Shown: piece by piece, positions 41,620-53,065 of the stretch
Layout: each line of letters opens with the position of its first letter
How positions within the stretch are numbered: position 1 is the first letter of the stretch
Source: Ovis canadensis
Taxonomy: Eukaryota; Chordata; Mammalia; Artiodactyla; Bovidae
Assembly: GCF_042477335.2 (NCBI RefSeq)
Contig: NC_091247.1
Coordinates: forward strand, 1,944,501-2,008,500
Reading direction: 5' to 3'
DNA length: 64,000 nucleotides
Made by a program: the position numbers and the translations under genes
The notes under the pieces: model-generated
Told to the model about the DNA's origin: nothing
Databases searched by the model: none
The model's input: the letters and a program-made list of their open reading frames with translations, nothing else

Positions 41620-43485
41620 AGCTGATGGGCTGAAGAGGGCAAGCAGTGAGTGAGGAGCCAGTCAGCTGTGAGCAGCGATCCAGAAGCCGACGGCGAGAGC
41701 CCAGGCTCACATGGGGGTGATGGCTGGGGGTCTTTCCAGCGGGGGCAGTGACTCGGGGTCTCACCCTGCACCAGAGCTGAGCACAGGACTGGACCCCTGG
41801 GCCCACACATGGCCTGGCTGACTGCCAGGAGCATTGGGGGTGGATCGGGAGATTAGAGCCAAGATTGAGGCTGAGGGCCCAGCACCCCAAGAGGCCCAGA
41901 CTGGGTCCCCCAGGAGACAGAAGGCACCCCACCTTCAGCTCTCAGAGGGGACACCTCTTGGCGGTCAGTTCTGGCTCCAGGCAGGGCCCTGGGGCTGGCG
42001 GGTGGGCAGCCCCACCGCCCAGAGCTCAGAGCCATCCATCTTGGTCTGACTCTATTAAAATACAATATAAAGGGAAGAAAAGGGTGGGCCAGAGGGTGAC
42101 GGGGCGGGAAGGGATGCTGCGTCAGGCTTTTGTTCATCCCTCCCCCCGGGACCCTGAGCAGAGAAGATGAAAGGGGGCCTGGGGCTTTGTTCTCCGGGGC
42201 TGGGGGCACCAGGCTCAATGCAGCCGCTCTGCAGGAAGCAGAGAGGCCGGGGAGGCGCGCCCCTGTTTCGGGCCCGGCCCCCCATCCCTCCACGGGTGCT
42301 CGCACCCCCAACACCCCCTTGCGTGCACCCGGACTCCGCCCAGTGCCCCCGCCCCAGGCCCACCTCCTCCCAGCCGACACTCAGGCTTCCATCAGGGCCG
42401 CCATTCCAGGGAAGAGTCACATCTAAGCTGGCTGGGTGCAGGCCCTGAGCGAGAGCATCACATCTGCACCCTGCCCGGGACACTGCAGGCTCGGGCCTCG
42501 TGGCCCCTCTGCCTGTCCCACCCAGGTCTGCCCGCAAGGCCTGGGGCTCCACAGACGGGCCCCGGGGGCAGCTGAGGCTGGCCTGCGAGCCTCATCGCCC
42601 CTCGCGGCTCAGGTGGGCAGCACGGTCCCCATTCCATCAGTTGGCCTTCCGCACGTGAGTCATTGGGAGGTTCAGGCCGGAAGTTTAAACCGCCAACTCG
42701 GGTACCAGGGGCTCGGGGCGCAGACACGTCCCTTCCTGGCGGCGGTCGCTGAGCAAGCCGGATGGAGCGGGGCCTCCGTCTTGTGGGGTCAGGTCCTCAG
42801 CGATCAGGCGTCTGTGAAAACCGTCCCCAAGAACCCTCTGGAGGCACCACTCCCAGCCGCGGCTGGGGCTGCAGAGGCTGCCCCAAGCCTGTTAGGAACT
42901 GGGCAGATCAAACAGTCTCCTCCGAGACCACCGCCTCGGGGAGCCTGGGCGTGCTTGGGGGGCGTCTCCTGTGTACGTGGCTCCCTCTGTCCCCGGTCCC
43001 CTGCGCTCAGGGCTCGGGGGACAGAGGCGAGAGACAGTGAGGGCACCATGAGGGGAGGGCCCACTCTAGGGCCCTCCCTTCCAGAAGGGTTCCATCGCAC
43101 CTGTGGCGGACCCGGGCCTGCGGGAACAGGTGGCCAGAGGGTCTGCTCGGGGTCTGTGCACCTGCCCTCCTGCCACACACCTGTCATATGGCAGGCAACA
43201 GCCAGCCGGGAGGTGAGACCTGGGCCGGGGCAGCATCCACATGGGCCTCGTCGCTCTCTGGGCCTGCACGACTCTCCCACCAGCGCTCTGGGACGGAGGG
43301 GCCGCACAAAGGCACTGGGCCGATCTCTTCCACCAGCCCTGAATGGACTCGCTGCATGGAGCAAAGCTGACATGAACATCAGGGTGACGTGCCAGACCCC
43401 ACACCAGAGACAGCCTGGCATCCCGCAGAGAGGCAGCCCAGGGAGGCTCCAGGCCGCGCCGACCTCCCACATGTCGGCCAAGGAG
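41620..43485. other. Unique intergenic sequence, no gene seen
   Basis: GC-rich DNA with overlapping long frames (42436-43692 +, 42804-43811 -) that show no domain. The plus frame even runs toward the BovB downstream. Treated as composition artefacts. Confidence 0.55.
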
Positions 43486-43487
43486 CA

Positions 43488-43523
43488 GCCGACGGTGACC
43501 TGCCGGCCGACGGTGACCTGCCG
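43488..43523. repeat. Perfect 18-bp tandem duplication
   Basis: GCCGACGGTGACCTGCCG occurs twice without a gap (43488-43505 and 43506-43523). Each unit carries TGACCT, the complement of an AGGTCA nuclear-receptor half-site. Confidence 0.9.
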
Positions 43524-43667
43524 GAAGCCAGCACCCCGAGCTCCACGACGCTCATCTGGAAGCTCATCCCCAGACTCTAACTGCCGTCTGTGTATTTCTC
43601 CGCAGAAATGGGGATTAGGACTTGGAGGTGGCTCAGGACACCCGAGTCTCTGGGTGTGTAAATACGC

Positions 43668-44755
43668 ACTACGCCTACTTCTGCTGTATTGACTATGCCA
43701 AAGCGTTTGACCGTGTGAATCACAATAAACTGTGGAAAATTCTGAAAGAGATGGGAATACCAGACCACCTGACCTGCCTACTGAGAAATCTGTGTGCAGC
43801 TCAAGAAGCAACAGTTAGAACTGGACAAGGAACAACAGACTGGTTCCAGATCAGGAAAGGAGTACATCAAGGCTGTATATTGTCACCCTGCTTATTTAAC
43901 TTCTATGCTGAGTACATCATGAGAAACGCTGGGCTGGATGAAGCACAAGCTGGAATCAAGATTGCCGGGAGAAATATCAATAACCTCAGATATGCAGATG
44001 ACACCACCCTTATGGCAGAAAGCAAAGAAGAACTAAAGAGCCTCTTGAAGAAAGTGAAAGAGGAGAGTGAAAAAGTTGGCTTAAAGCTCAACATTCAGAA
44101 AACGAACATCACGGCATCTGGTCCCATCACTTCATGGCAAATAGATGGGGAAACAGTGACATACTTTATTTTTTGGGGCTGCAAAATCACTGCAGATGGT
44201 GACTGCAGCCATGAAATTAAAAGACGCTTACTCCTTGGAAGAAAAGTTATGACCAACCTACATAGCATATTCAAAAGCAGAGACATTACTTTGCCGACTA
44301 AGGTCCGTCTAGTCAAGGCTATGGTTTTTGCAGTGGTCATGTATGGATGTGAGAGTTGGACTATAAAGAAAGCTGAGCGCCAAAGAGCTGATGCTTTTGA
44401 ACTGTGGTGTTGGAGAAGACTCTTGAGAGTCCCTTGGACTGCAAGGAGATCCAACCAGTCCATCCTAAAGGAAATCAGTCCTGGGTGTTCATTGGAAGGA
44501 CTGATGCTGAAGCTAAAACTCCAATACTTTGGCCACCTGATGCAAAGAGCTGACTCACTGGAAAAGACCCTGATGCTTGGAAAGACTGAAGGCAGGAGGA
44601 GAAGGGGACGACAGAGGAAGAGATGGCTGGATGGCATCATCGACTCAATGGACACGAGTCTGAGTAAACTCTGGGAGTTGGTGATGGACAGGGAGGCCTG
44701 GCGTGCTGCAGTCCATGGGGTCGCAAAGAGTCGGACACGACTGAGGGAACAAATT
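43668..44755 (+). mobile_element. 5'-truncated BovB with long uninterrupted RT frame
   Basis: Starts inside the RT domain (CTACTTCTGCTGTATTGACT) and reaches the BovB 3' end (GTCGGACACGACTGAGGGAAC). It is less decayed than the 37-41 kb copy, so it is probably a more recent insertion. It lacks the 5' end, endonuclease and RT N-terminus and cannot be autonomous. Confidence 0.93.
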
Positions 44756-44762
44756 GAAAGAA
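43672..44762 (+). pseudogene. BovB reverse-transcriptase C-terminal fragment, uninterrupted
   Basis: About 360 codons are open without a stop or frameshift. In order they include [49 protein letters not shown], the catalytic YADD box (43991-44002), [45 protein letters not shown] and [15 protein letters not shown]. The element's own stop near the 3' end is altered (ACTGAGGGAAC), so the frame reads on into flanking DNA to about 45109. The domain is only the RT C-terminal part and endonuclease is absent, so it is a dead fragment. No promoter or host fusion is apparent. Confidence 0.9.
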
Positions 44763-44870
44763 ACACGCCTGCTCCCTTTCAGGCTGGGGGACGAGGGTGC
44801 AGTCTGAGCAGAGGGCCTGAGGGGTGCAGCCCCTGGTGTGGGACTGGGCGGGCTCCCCCCTGCGTCCCCT

Positions 44871-44916
44871 GGTGGTGCCAGGTTTGGGGTCCCGGTGGCG
44901 CCAGGTTTGGGGTCCC
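44871..44916. repeat. 23-bp tandem duplication
   Basis: GGTGGTGCCAGGTTTGGGGTCCC (two segments: GGTGGTGCCAGG and TTTGGGGTCCC) at 44871-44893 is followed by a copy with one T-to-C change at 44894-44916 and a partial third start. Confidence 0.85.
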
Positions 44917-44919
44917 GGT

Positions 44920-45505
44920 GGCCTCTGCTCCTTCCCACAGCCCTGGAGGCCCTGGGGCCCCATCCCACCCCTCAACACACTGCAGCAAGCCCACACGAAA
45001 GCACACCCAGGGAAATTCTTGCACTCGCACGTGTCTGCACACGCACACCCAACAAGCCCGCAAGAGCTGGCACCAGCGGCCATATGCCCGCACACCAGCC
45101 CACCCGTGAGGGTTAGCATCACGAGTCCACGAGTCTGGGCCATGCAGTGCCTAGGCAGCTGGTTGGACGTGACTCTGGGCGCGCCTGTGAGGCTGTCTCC
45201 GCGCGGGATTAGCGTGAGCACCAGTGCTGTAAAGTGGACTGCCAGCCCCGGCGTGGGTGGCCTCGCCAACCCGTCCATCAGGGGCCTGAATAGAGCAGAA
45301 AGGCAGAGACAGGGGGCATGTGCTCTCTGCCAGGGCTGGAGGTGGGGCAGTGGCCTGCTGCGGCCCCCGGACAGCAGCTCACAGCACCAGCTCTGGGCTC
45401 TCAGGCCCTCAGGCTCAGCCTGGGACTGACACCATCGGCACCCAGATGGGAGACGGAGGGACTGCTCTGCCTCCGTGGTCTCGTGAGCCAATTCCCTACG
45501 ATAAA
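44920..45505. other. Unique intergenic sequence
   Basis: No gene recognised; leads into the CA-rich array. Confidence 0.5.
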
Positions 45506-45507
45506 TC

Positions 45508-46376
45508 TCTGCACGCACGCACACACACACACACACATGCACACACATGCACATGCACACACAGACACACACGCGCACACACATGCACACACGCAGACAC
45601 ACGCAGACACACACACAGAGACACACACGCACACACACGCAGACACACATGTGCACACACAGATGCACACACGCACACAAGACACACATGCACATGCACA
45701 TGCACACACACACACGTGCACGCACACACAGACACACATGCACACAGACACACGCAGACACGCATGCATGCGTGTGCACACACACGCACACGCAGACACA
45801 CACGCACACACACACACGCATGCACATGCACGCGCACACAGACACGCCCGCACACACATGCACACACGTGCACACACGCACACACACACGCGCACATGCA
45901 CGCGCACACAGACACGCCCGCACACACATGCACGCACGCACACACACGCACACACACACACACACATGCACGCGCACACAGACACGCCCGCACACACACA
46001 TGCACACACGCACACGCACGCACATGCACGCGCACACAGACACGCCCGCACACACACATGCACACACGCGCACACACGCACACACACGCGCACATGCACG
46101 CGCACACAGACATGCCCGCACACACATGCACACACGCACACACACACACACGCACACACACGCACATGCACGCGCACACAGACACGCCCGCACACACATG
46201 CACACACGCGCACACACGCACACACACGCGCACATGCACGCACACACGCGCACATACACACACATGCACATGCACGCGCACACAGACACGCGCGCACACA
46301 CACATGCACACGCACACACGCACACACACATGCACACGCACATGCACGCGCACACAGACACGCCCGCACGCACACT
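45508..46376. repeat. CA-rich array with a higher-order period of about 70 bp
   Basis: Nearly 870 bp of alternating purine-pyrimidine DNA built from CACACA, CACGCA and CACATGCA words. The first ~330 bp are irregular. From about 45840 a longer unit containing GCGCACACAGACACGCCCGC repeats: the word starting GACACGCCCG (or a one-base variant) begins at 45841, 45911, 45981, 46039, 46109, 46181, 46285 and 46357. Intervals are 70, 70, 58, 70, 72, 104 and 72 bp. The array has no stops in several frames of both strands (His-Thr and Cys-Val repeats), so frames of 280-610 codons arise that are not genes. Confidence 0.95.
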
Positions 46377-46379
46377 GTC

Positions 46380-47265
46380 TGCACCGTGTCGCTGTGCCAC
46401 GTCGCCTCCGCCGTGTTCACCGTCCTCAGATGAGAGGTCTGAGGCTGGGACGCGCCTGAGGGTGGACGACACACGGGTCTGGGGCCCCCGTCCAGCTCCA
46501 AGTCATGCCTCAGCCCCCTGAAGGGCACGCCTGCACGGTATCCGCGGACACAGGCTGTAAAGGGGTTCGAGCCGGGGAGCCGGGCCCCAGTGTCTGCTCT
46601 GGATGGTGCGTGTGTGAGCCCCAGTGCTGAGTGTAGCTCCGAGCAGGCTTGCACTCACAGGGCGCACCCGTAGACTCCCACACACACCGCAAGGACATCC
46701 ACTTCGGAGCCACGGCCACCCCCTCCCTCCCTCCCCACCCGGTGGCACGGCGACGGTCAGCCCCTGTCAGGCAGCGGGGAGAAGACCAAGGCCTGCCCCG
46801 CTCTCTCCAGCGCCCCCAGAGCAACAACGACGCGCCCGGCCCCTGCCATCAGCGGCCTGGGTGATGGATCGCCCCGTGCGATGGCTCGGCGGCCATCAGC
46901 CAGTCTATGAAACTGCGGTAACTCTGCCAGGGTTGCCCCGGCTGTCTCCATCAGAAGGCAGAGCGGTGTGGCCGCTCAGCAGCCTCTGGGGTGAGCGGCA
47001 GGAGGGGACCCACCCAGACGCCGTCACCTGGAGGGGCGGGAGAGACGGTGTCAGGAACTCCCGCCAAGGACCTTCGACAGCCCCCCAGGTGATGACACTC
47101 CCCCAAGCCCCAGCTTCTGTAACCGGGTGGGCGGAGGTGCAAAAGAGCCTCAGAGCAGCCCCAGCCCAAGCAGGGCCCAGAGAGGGTCAGGAGCCCCCGG
47201 GGTCTGAGCCGTGCTGGAGCCATCAGCCCCTGCCCCAGGCTTGGCGTGGGGACCGCGTTCTCCCA
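46380..47265. other. Unique intergenic sequence, no gene seen
   Basis: GC-rich DNA; the 228-codon frame at 46624-47310 (+) has no domain. Confidence 0.5.
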
Positions 47266-47269
47266 CCCA

Positions 47270-47345
47270 AATACCGCTTCGATTTGCCCCGCGTGTCCTG
47301 CCAAGTGTAGAGAATATTTATTGTTTGGTGAGTGAACCGTCGTGC
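47270..47345. promoter_or_regulatory. Short AT-richer patch, weak candidate element
   Basis: GTGTAGAGAATATTTATTGT and TTTGGTGAGTGAACC with a forkhead-like TATTTATTGTTTG core; isolated in GC-rich DNA. Confidence 0.28.
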
Positions 47346-47399
47346 AAATGCTAACAGCCTGCCCGTGGCCAGACTGGAGACCTCTCCCCCAGAGCAGAC

Positions 47400-47560
47400 C
47401 CTGGGGCCCAGCTCCCAGCTTGAATCCTGCCTCTGCCGCTTGGCAGCTGCATGGCCCTGGCCAGGCGACGGCCCCGCTCTGTGCCTCCGCTTCCACCTTC
47501 GTGCCCTGGGACCTGTCATGGGCCCTGGAAGAGTTCCTGGAGGCCTGTCAGCCAGTACTG
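47400..47560 (+). mobile_element. MIR SINE remnant
   Basis: CTTGAATCCTGCCTCTGCCG, TTGGCAGCTGCATGGCCCTG and TCTGTGCCTCCGCTTCCACC match the MIR core and 3' half in sense orientation. Confidence 0.75.
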
Positions 47561-47784
47561 GAGAGCAGTGGCCCCAGGCGGGGTGAGAGCTCCAGCTCAT
47601 CCTAGGCCTGGGCGCCCGGGGCCTCCCCCACTCTCCAGGTGAGGAGCCTGGGACCCATCAAGGCCACACATCAGGGAGCCAGGTGAGGCCACTGGGGTTA
47701 ACGCTCACATCCCAGGATCTGAACTTGCCCGGGCAGGGAAAAGCCGCCGCAGGACAGCCGCGGAAACTCCAGAATACCAGGATT

Positions 47785-47905
47785 TTGTTAGTTCCTGGGA
47801 CAGAGTTTCTCAAACCAAAACCATTCCAGAAAAATCCACACAGGATACATTTACCGTCAGAAAGGTGACGCATAGTTGGATTTCACTCTCTGAACAGAAC
47901 TCCCG
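47785..47905. promoter_or_regulatory. AT-richer patch, weak candidate element
   Basis: TTTGTTAGTTCCTGGGACAG, CAAACCAAAACCATTCCAGA (TEAD-like CATTCCA) and AGGATACATTTACCGTCAG. No repeat family recognised; composition-based only. Confidence 0.28.
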
Positions 47906-47909
47906 TGTC

Positions 47910-48395
47910 GGCCGGGAGGCCTCCTGGAGGCCCAGTGGCCCACCCTCCGGAGTCAGCTCAGCTCGCGGTGCTGAGCGCACAGCGGGGTGCACAGAGGCCC
48001 CGTGAGCCCCCCTGTCCGCCCGGAGGCTCCTGGAATAGGACCCCCTTCGTTCAGGGCCACACCGTGGTCAGTGGCGGCCGAGTTGGGACAATTTCGTTGT
48101 GCACTTAGGGGGTCAGGCTCTGGCAGGGCCTCTTGGACCCGGAGCGTGGCTAAGGCCCATTTGCCTTCCTTGGTTGGCTGGGCAGGACTGGGTAGACCCC
48201 CTGCCCACCCACCACCCCCTGCTAAGACCCTGTGACTCTCGTTCTGCAGCAGGAGAAACCCGCTTTGTCTGGCCTGCCCAGGAGGAGGAGGGGCCCGCCG
48301 TGGCTTCCTCTAGGGCCGCGGAGTTCGGCGCGGTTTCATTAATCCCCGGGGGCTGAGCACCCCCACCACCCCCAGGCCAGCCTTGAGCCCAGGTG
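47910..48395. other. Unique intergenic sequence, no gene seen
   Basis: GC-rich DNA; nothing recognised. Confidence 0.5.
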
Positions 48396-48399
48396 CGAA

Positions 48400-48475
48400 A
48401 GTGTCACCAAGATAAAAGAGACGTAATTAAGCTCCAATCAGCGGGGTGATTTGTTATCGTAATGCAGCATCTCCC
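48400..48475. promoter_or_regulatory. AT-rich candidate regulatory element
   Basis: ACGTAATTAAGC with TAATTA at 48424-48429, CCAATCA at 48434-48440 (PBX/NF-Y-like) and GTTATCGTAATGC, in GC-rich DNA. A second small patch, GATAATGAAGTCATTTTTC, lies near 48643-48661. Confidence 0.38.
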
Positions 48476-48479
48476 TCCC

Positions 48480-49820
48480 GCCCCCGGGCCCGCAGATCCA
48501 GCTCCGCAGGCCTGCTCCGGCGGGGGTCCGCAGGCCCTCCTGCCACCCGGCGCCCAGCTGCCCGAGGAGCAGCAGGGGGGCGTCCACACCGCATGCCCCT
48601 CTCGGCCACACACATCCGTCCCCCAGCTCCAAGCTGCCGAAGGTGATAATGAAGTCATTTTTCTAAGGCGTGCTCACCTGGGAGACAGCCCTGTCCGCGG
48701 GCCAGCTAACCGAGCTGGAAGGCGAGCCCGGGGGAGGGCGGGCCAGGCGGGCCGGGGGGCGGTGCTGGGCATGCCGGGAGCTGCCTCCGTCGTTGGGGGG
48801 TGACTGCTGTGGGCGCTCCTGGGAGCCAACCCGCGGCCTCTGCCTCTGCCCAGGCCGGACGCAGACACGGACCCGGAGAGAAAAAACCCCAGGGACAGAC
48901 AGCCAAGCCCACCTGGCCTCCAGGGGGAGGGCGGTGGCCCGAGCTCCCGCTGTGGCCCCCTAGGTCCTGCCCAGCCGCCCCTAGAAAGGCCCCCGGGGTC
49001 AGCGTGGCCCCGACCATGAGAAACCCAGCCTGGCCAGCCCACTGGCCCCACCAGCCTCTGGGAGGTGCGGACGTTTCCCTCGATCCGCTGTTTGTGCTCA
49101 CTCAAGGTTCAGTCCTGTAGTGACCAGCGCCCGACTGGGGGCCAGGAGGACCAGGGTCCATGCCTAGGGGCCAAGGCCCTCCAGGTGCCCTGAGTCCACA
49201 CACACCCCCAGCCACCCAGTCTCCCCGTCTGAACGCTGAGCATCAGGAGGGCCCGGCGCTGTGGGTGTGCTGAGCACCGACGCCCCGAACACGGCACCCG
49301 CTGCAGGGGGAAGGCTCAGGGCTTCATCAGGACGTGAGGAGGAGAACCAGGCAGGAATAATCCAGAAGGACTCGACTCCGGAGGCCGGGCTGGGGAGGGG
49401 GCCTCTGGGGACTTTGTTTACACCTCTCTGTTTTTCTGCGGCTTCCACGTTTGCTAAAACGGGTCTGTTGACTTTCAGTGGGGTGGAGGGGGCGGCCCGG
49501 GGCCTCCTGTGGCCAGCAGCCCGGAGCAGGCAGTCAGGCGGTGGGCGGTGGCTCTGAGCACAGAGGGCTCCCTGTGTGTCTGTGTGGAGGTCGGGTGGCT
49601 CCCAGCCCCACAGCCCACGGGCGGCTGTCCCCCGACTGAGGAGCGCGGGGGCACCACCCTTAGCAGCGCCCACCGCCCTGTGCCGGGCACCGCACACCCC
49701 ATCTCGTTACATCAGACCCTCGCTCCTCGGACGGCATGGTCCCCATGCCACGGGGCAAAGGGTCACCATATAGGGCCTGTTCTCTTTCCTTCTTCCATGA
49801 CTCCCGCACGGCCCAGGGGC
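48480..49820. other. Unique intergenic sequence, no gene seen
   Basis: GC-rich unique DNA; overlapping frames on both strands without recognisable domains. Confidence 0.55.
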
Positions 49821-49824
49821 AGGT

Positions 49825-49905
49825 GCATAACTCGATTTCACAGGGACGGGGGCAACGCCCAGAGAGGCTGAGCCTCCAAAGTGACTCAACTCCAGGGCCA
49901 GAGCC
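49825..49905 (-). mobile_element. MIR SINE remnant
   Basis: TAACTCGATTTCACAGGGAC, GCCCAGAGAGGCTGAGCC and AAGTGACTCAACTCCAGGGC match the antisense MIR 3' half. Confidence 0.65.
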
Positions 49906-49909
49906 GGGA

Positions 49910-52280
49910 CCCCCGCCCCAGGCGGCGGCTCCGAGCCAGTTGCTCGAGCGCTGAGGACCCTCACCCAGAGGGGCCCGGAAGTCCGGGGTCCTGGGGACAC
50001 CGGTAGGGAGTCTGGGCCCGTCGCCGGCAAGGCTGTTTGGAAACGGGTGACAGATGCTGGGGCCCAGGAGGAGCTGAGGAGGCTCCGTGACCAAGGGCTC
50101 CAGGAGGGCACTCAGGCCCGGGAGGGCAGCAGTCTGCTCAGGCCGGCCTGGAGCTGGGCGGGTGGCAGGAGGGAGGTTCTGGCGAGGACCAGCCTGGCCC
50201 CACTGAGCAAGAAGCAGAGCCAGAGCATGTGAGACCACCCCCCCAACCCGGGGGACGCCCCTTGAGAACCGCAAGAGGGCGCGGTGACGGTTAGGGTGGG
50301 GCGCCCAGCCCCGGGGCACGTGGGCAGCCTGCACCTCTCTCAGGGGAGGGCTGTCCCGGGGCATTAGCGCCCGGCCGTCCACAAAGAAGGGGCCACGCAG
50401 TGCGCTCTGCTGGGGCCCCGGAGCCCTGCACCTGCCTGTACGAAATGCAGCTTTCCAGCCTGCCCACAGCCGAGACCCCCTGACACCCGCCACTGGGCGT
50501 GGGACCTGGAACCGAGGGTTGCTGAGGCCCGGGGGGTTCTGCCTGGTCCCAGAGGGCAGAGACTGGGCAGGGCGGGGCCTCGACTCCGGCCTGGAGCCTC
50601 TGGGGTGGACTGCAGAGCTCCTTGGGGCAGCCGGCTCTGGGCACCCCTGGCTGATGCTGGCCAGGCGGTAGGGAAAGGCCAGCAGAGAGCAAGTCTGAGC
50701 CACGCTCCCCCAGGTGCTCTGCGGTGCCTGCAGGCTGGGACGCTGGTGGATTTGGGCTTCAGTCAGTTTTAATAATAACTTACAGCTGGTGTGGCCAGGA
50801 CGGTCTCTGGTGCCAGCTGCAATCGGCTGGTCTTGGCTGCACAGGGAGGGCTGGGAGCCAGGCTCTGCGGGAGAAGGGGCGCTGCTCGGTTAGTCCTGTC
50901 CGCCTGGGCACCGGAGAGGGGCCTGGTGGGGGGCACCTAGGTTCATGTCCTTCCCAGAGGTGAGGTTCCGTCCCAGAGCGGCCCTGTCCCCTGAGAAGCG
51001 CGGCCCACGTGTGGGGGCTGGGCCTGCCCCACCTCGGACGCGGCCTTGCGTGCCCCTCTGTGCTAAGGCAGAGCCCACGGCTTCTGTGACGGGGGCCCCC
51101 TGCATGCCTGCCAGTCGCCTGTCCCTCTGTCCAACTCCAGCTGAGACCTGCAGGGGAAACGGCGCTGGGGGGTGGGCCTGGGGGAGGCACAGGCTGGTGC
51201 GGCCGCTGCGCTTCCTGGGGGACAGGACACACGAGGGGCATGGAGTGGACGTGGTGTGCCGAGGGGGCCCTGGAGGGAGCGCTGGCCTCCAGCCCGAGCG
51301 ACTCGGGTCGAACTCAGCTCCCTCTGACCACCCCCACGTGTGTGTAGACACTCTTGGCCTTAGTTTTCACCTCTGTGAAATGGGACACTGGTCCTCGCCT
51401 TGTGAGTTCATGCACACGTGACGTGCTGGATGCGACGCGGAGGCTGGGGATGGGCAGAACCGGCAAGTGGGCACAGAGGCTGCCAAGTCCCGCTGCCCAA
51501 GGTCGGTGTGCAGAGGGCGCAGGCAGACGCGTGGGGTCTCCTCGCCCCACGGCTCCGCTTTGGAGTCCCGGTCGGGGACAAGAGGCAGCTGGTCGTTACC
51601 AGCGGGCCCGTGCGGGCCGGCGCCTCTGCCTCCTCACCTTCCAGCAGGGTGACAACAGTCCCCGGTTCAGCCAGAGGACGGGGCCTGGCTCCTGCCTGAC
51701 GGCTGCGCGTTCAGGAAGCGGGATGGGTTCCTCGCGGACCCCGGAAACGCAGGCTGCCTGGCACCTCCTGTGGAAGGGGCCCTGGTCTTCTGGAAATGGG
51801 GCCACACCTTTCACCCAGGTCCCCTCTGTGACACAGCTGATCTCCTAGCGTCTTGGTTAAGCCTTGGCCACAGAGCTATGGCACACTGGTGCAGGCTGGC
51901 ACCCACGGAGCAGAGGGGAGCCCAGGACTCCCCGCCTCCAGCTTAGGCCCCAGCCCCCTCTGTGGAGGACCCCGCAGGGGCGTGCAGGCCGCAGGGAGTC
52001 TCACGAGCCTGGTGGGCGAGGAGGGGCATGTTGCTGGCCGCAGCGGGAGCCCAGAGGGAGGCTCAGCCCCAGGACAGGGGCCCCTGTGCAGAGCAGGAGC
52101 CTTGGTGGGGCCGCGAGGCCTTCAAGGGTCCCAGCCTGGAGCCATCCGGAGGTGCCTGGGAGCACCCACAGAGGGAGGCCTTGGTCCCCTGCACCACCAA
52201 GCCCGGGCCCCTGGGAGGATGCTCCCGTTTGGAGAGAAGCTCGGCTAGGACTTGGCCCTTGTGTGGGACAGAGAGCTGCC
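49910..52280. other. Unique intergenic sequence, no gene seen
   Basis: GC-rich unique DNA. The 347-codon minus frame at 49660-50703 spans a MIR and has no domain. A sense MIR trace lies at about 51345-51400 (TTAGTTTTCACCTCTGTGAA). Confidence 0.55.
50269..50282 (+). promoter_or_regulatory. CTCF-like motif upstream of RXRA
   Basis: CCGCAAGAGGGCGC matches the CTCF core except at positions 3 and 5. Not in a recognised repeat. Same orientation as the motif at 3639. Occupancy cannot be judged from sequence. Confidence 0.42.
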
Positions 52281-52284
52281 TCAG

Positions 52285-52440
52285 CTCCTTCAAGAAGTAT
52301 CAGTTCTTCCAGGACTCAACAATTTATAAAGGCCCTTTTCAATCATCATTTTATTTGCTCCACGGTCATCACCTTTTGGCAAATTTCACAAATAGGGGAG
52401 CCCAGTTTGGGTGAGTTCTGGCAAAGTGAGAATTTAAGCC
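52285..52440. promoter_or_regulatory. AT-rich candidate element next to a BovB
   Basis: CAACAATTTATAAAGGCCC, TCAATCATCATTTTATTTGC and GGCAAATTTCACAAATAGG are AT-rich and not recognisably BovB; a possible regulatory element or an older repeat into which the BovB at 52447 was placed. Confidence 0.3.
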
Positions 52441-52446
52441 CAAGAA

Positions 52447-53065
52447 GTGGTGATAGACTTTATTTTCTTCAGCTCCAAAATCACTGTAGACGGTGACCAC
52501 AGCCATGAAATCAGAAGACGCTTGCACCTTGGAAGAAGAGCTATGACCAACTACAGAGTGTTTTTAAAAAGCAGAGACATCACTTTGCCCACAAAGATCC
52601 ATATAGTCAAAACTATTATTTTCCAGTATCATGTACGGATGTGAGAGCTGGACCTTAAAGAAGGCTGAGCACCGAAGAATTGATGCTTTTGAAATACAGT
52701 GCTGGAGAAGACTCTTGAGAGTCCCTTGGATTGCAAGGAGATCTAACCAGTCCATCCTAAAGGAAATCAACCCTGAATATTCATTGGAAGGACTGATGCT
52801 AAAGCTGAACACTTTGGCCACCTGATGAGAAGAACTAACTCATTGGCAAAGACCCTGATTGATGGTGGGAAAGCTTGATGGCAAAAGGAGAAAGGGGCGG
52901 CAGAGGATGAGGTAGGTTAGATAACATCACTGACTCAATGGACTTGAGATTGAGCCAATTCCAGGAGACAGCGGAGGACAGAGGACAGAGGAGCCTGGCC
53001 TGCTGCAGCTCATGGGGCCACAGAGTCGGACGCAACTTAGCGGCTGAACAACAGCCACAGCTCCA
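52447..53065 (+). mobile_element. 5'-truncated BovB LINE
   Basis: GTGATAGACTTTATTTTCTT ... GACGGTGACCACAGCCATGA ... CTTGAGAGTCCCTTGGATTG, through to GTCGGACGCAACTTAGCGGC. Corresponds to the last ~600 bp of BovB, diverged, with frameshifts. A 64-codon frame at 52631-52825 keeps YGCESWTLKKAEHRRIDAFE. Confidence 0.92.

Noticed and set aside
42436-43811. Overlapping 418-codon (+) and 335-codon (-) frames
   Set aside because: Mutually antisense, no domain, and the plus frame is simply GC-rich DNA running into a BovB.
45508-46376. Possible CRISPR array from regular spacing of a shared word
   Set aside because: Eukaryotic DNA; the 'spacers' are the same CA-rich sequence, not unique, and there are no cas genes.
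44637-46472. Open frame of 611 codons on the minus strand, with further long frames on both strands over 45.3-46.6 kb
   Set aside because: They are produced by the CA-rich array, which has no stops in several frames and gives Cys-Val or His-Thr repeats; there is no start context, domain or unique sequence.
49660-50703. 347-codon minus-strand frame
   Set aside because: It crosses a MIR remnant, shows no motif, and comparable frames occur on the other strand.
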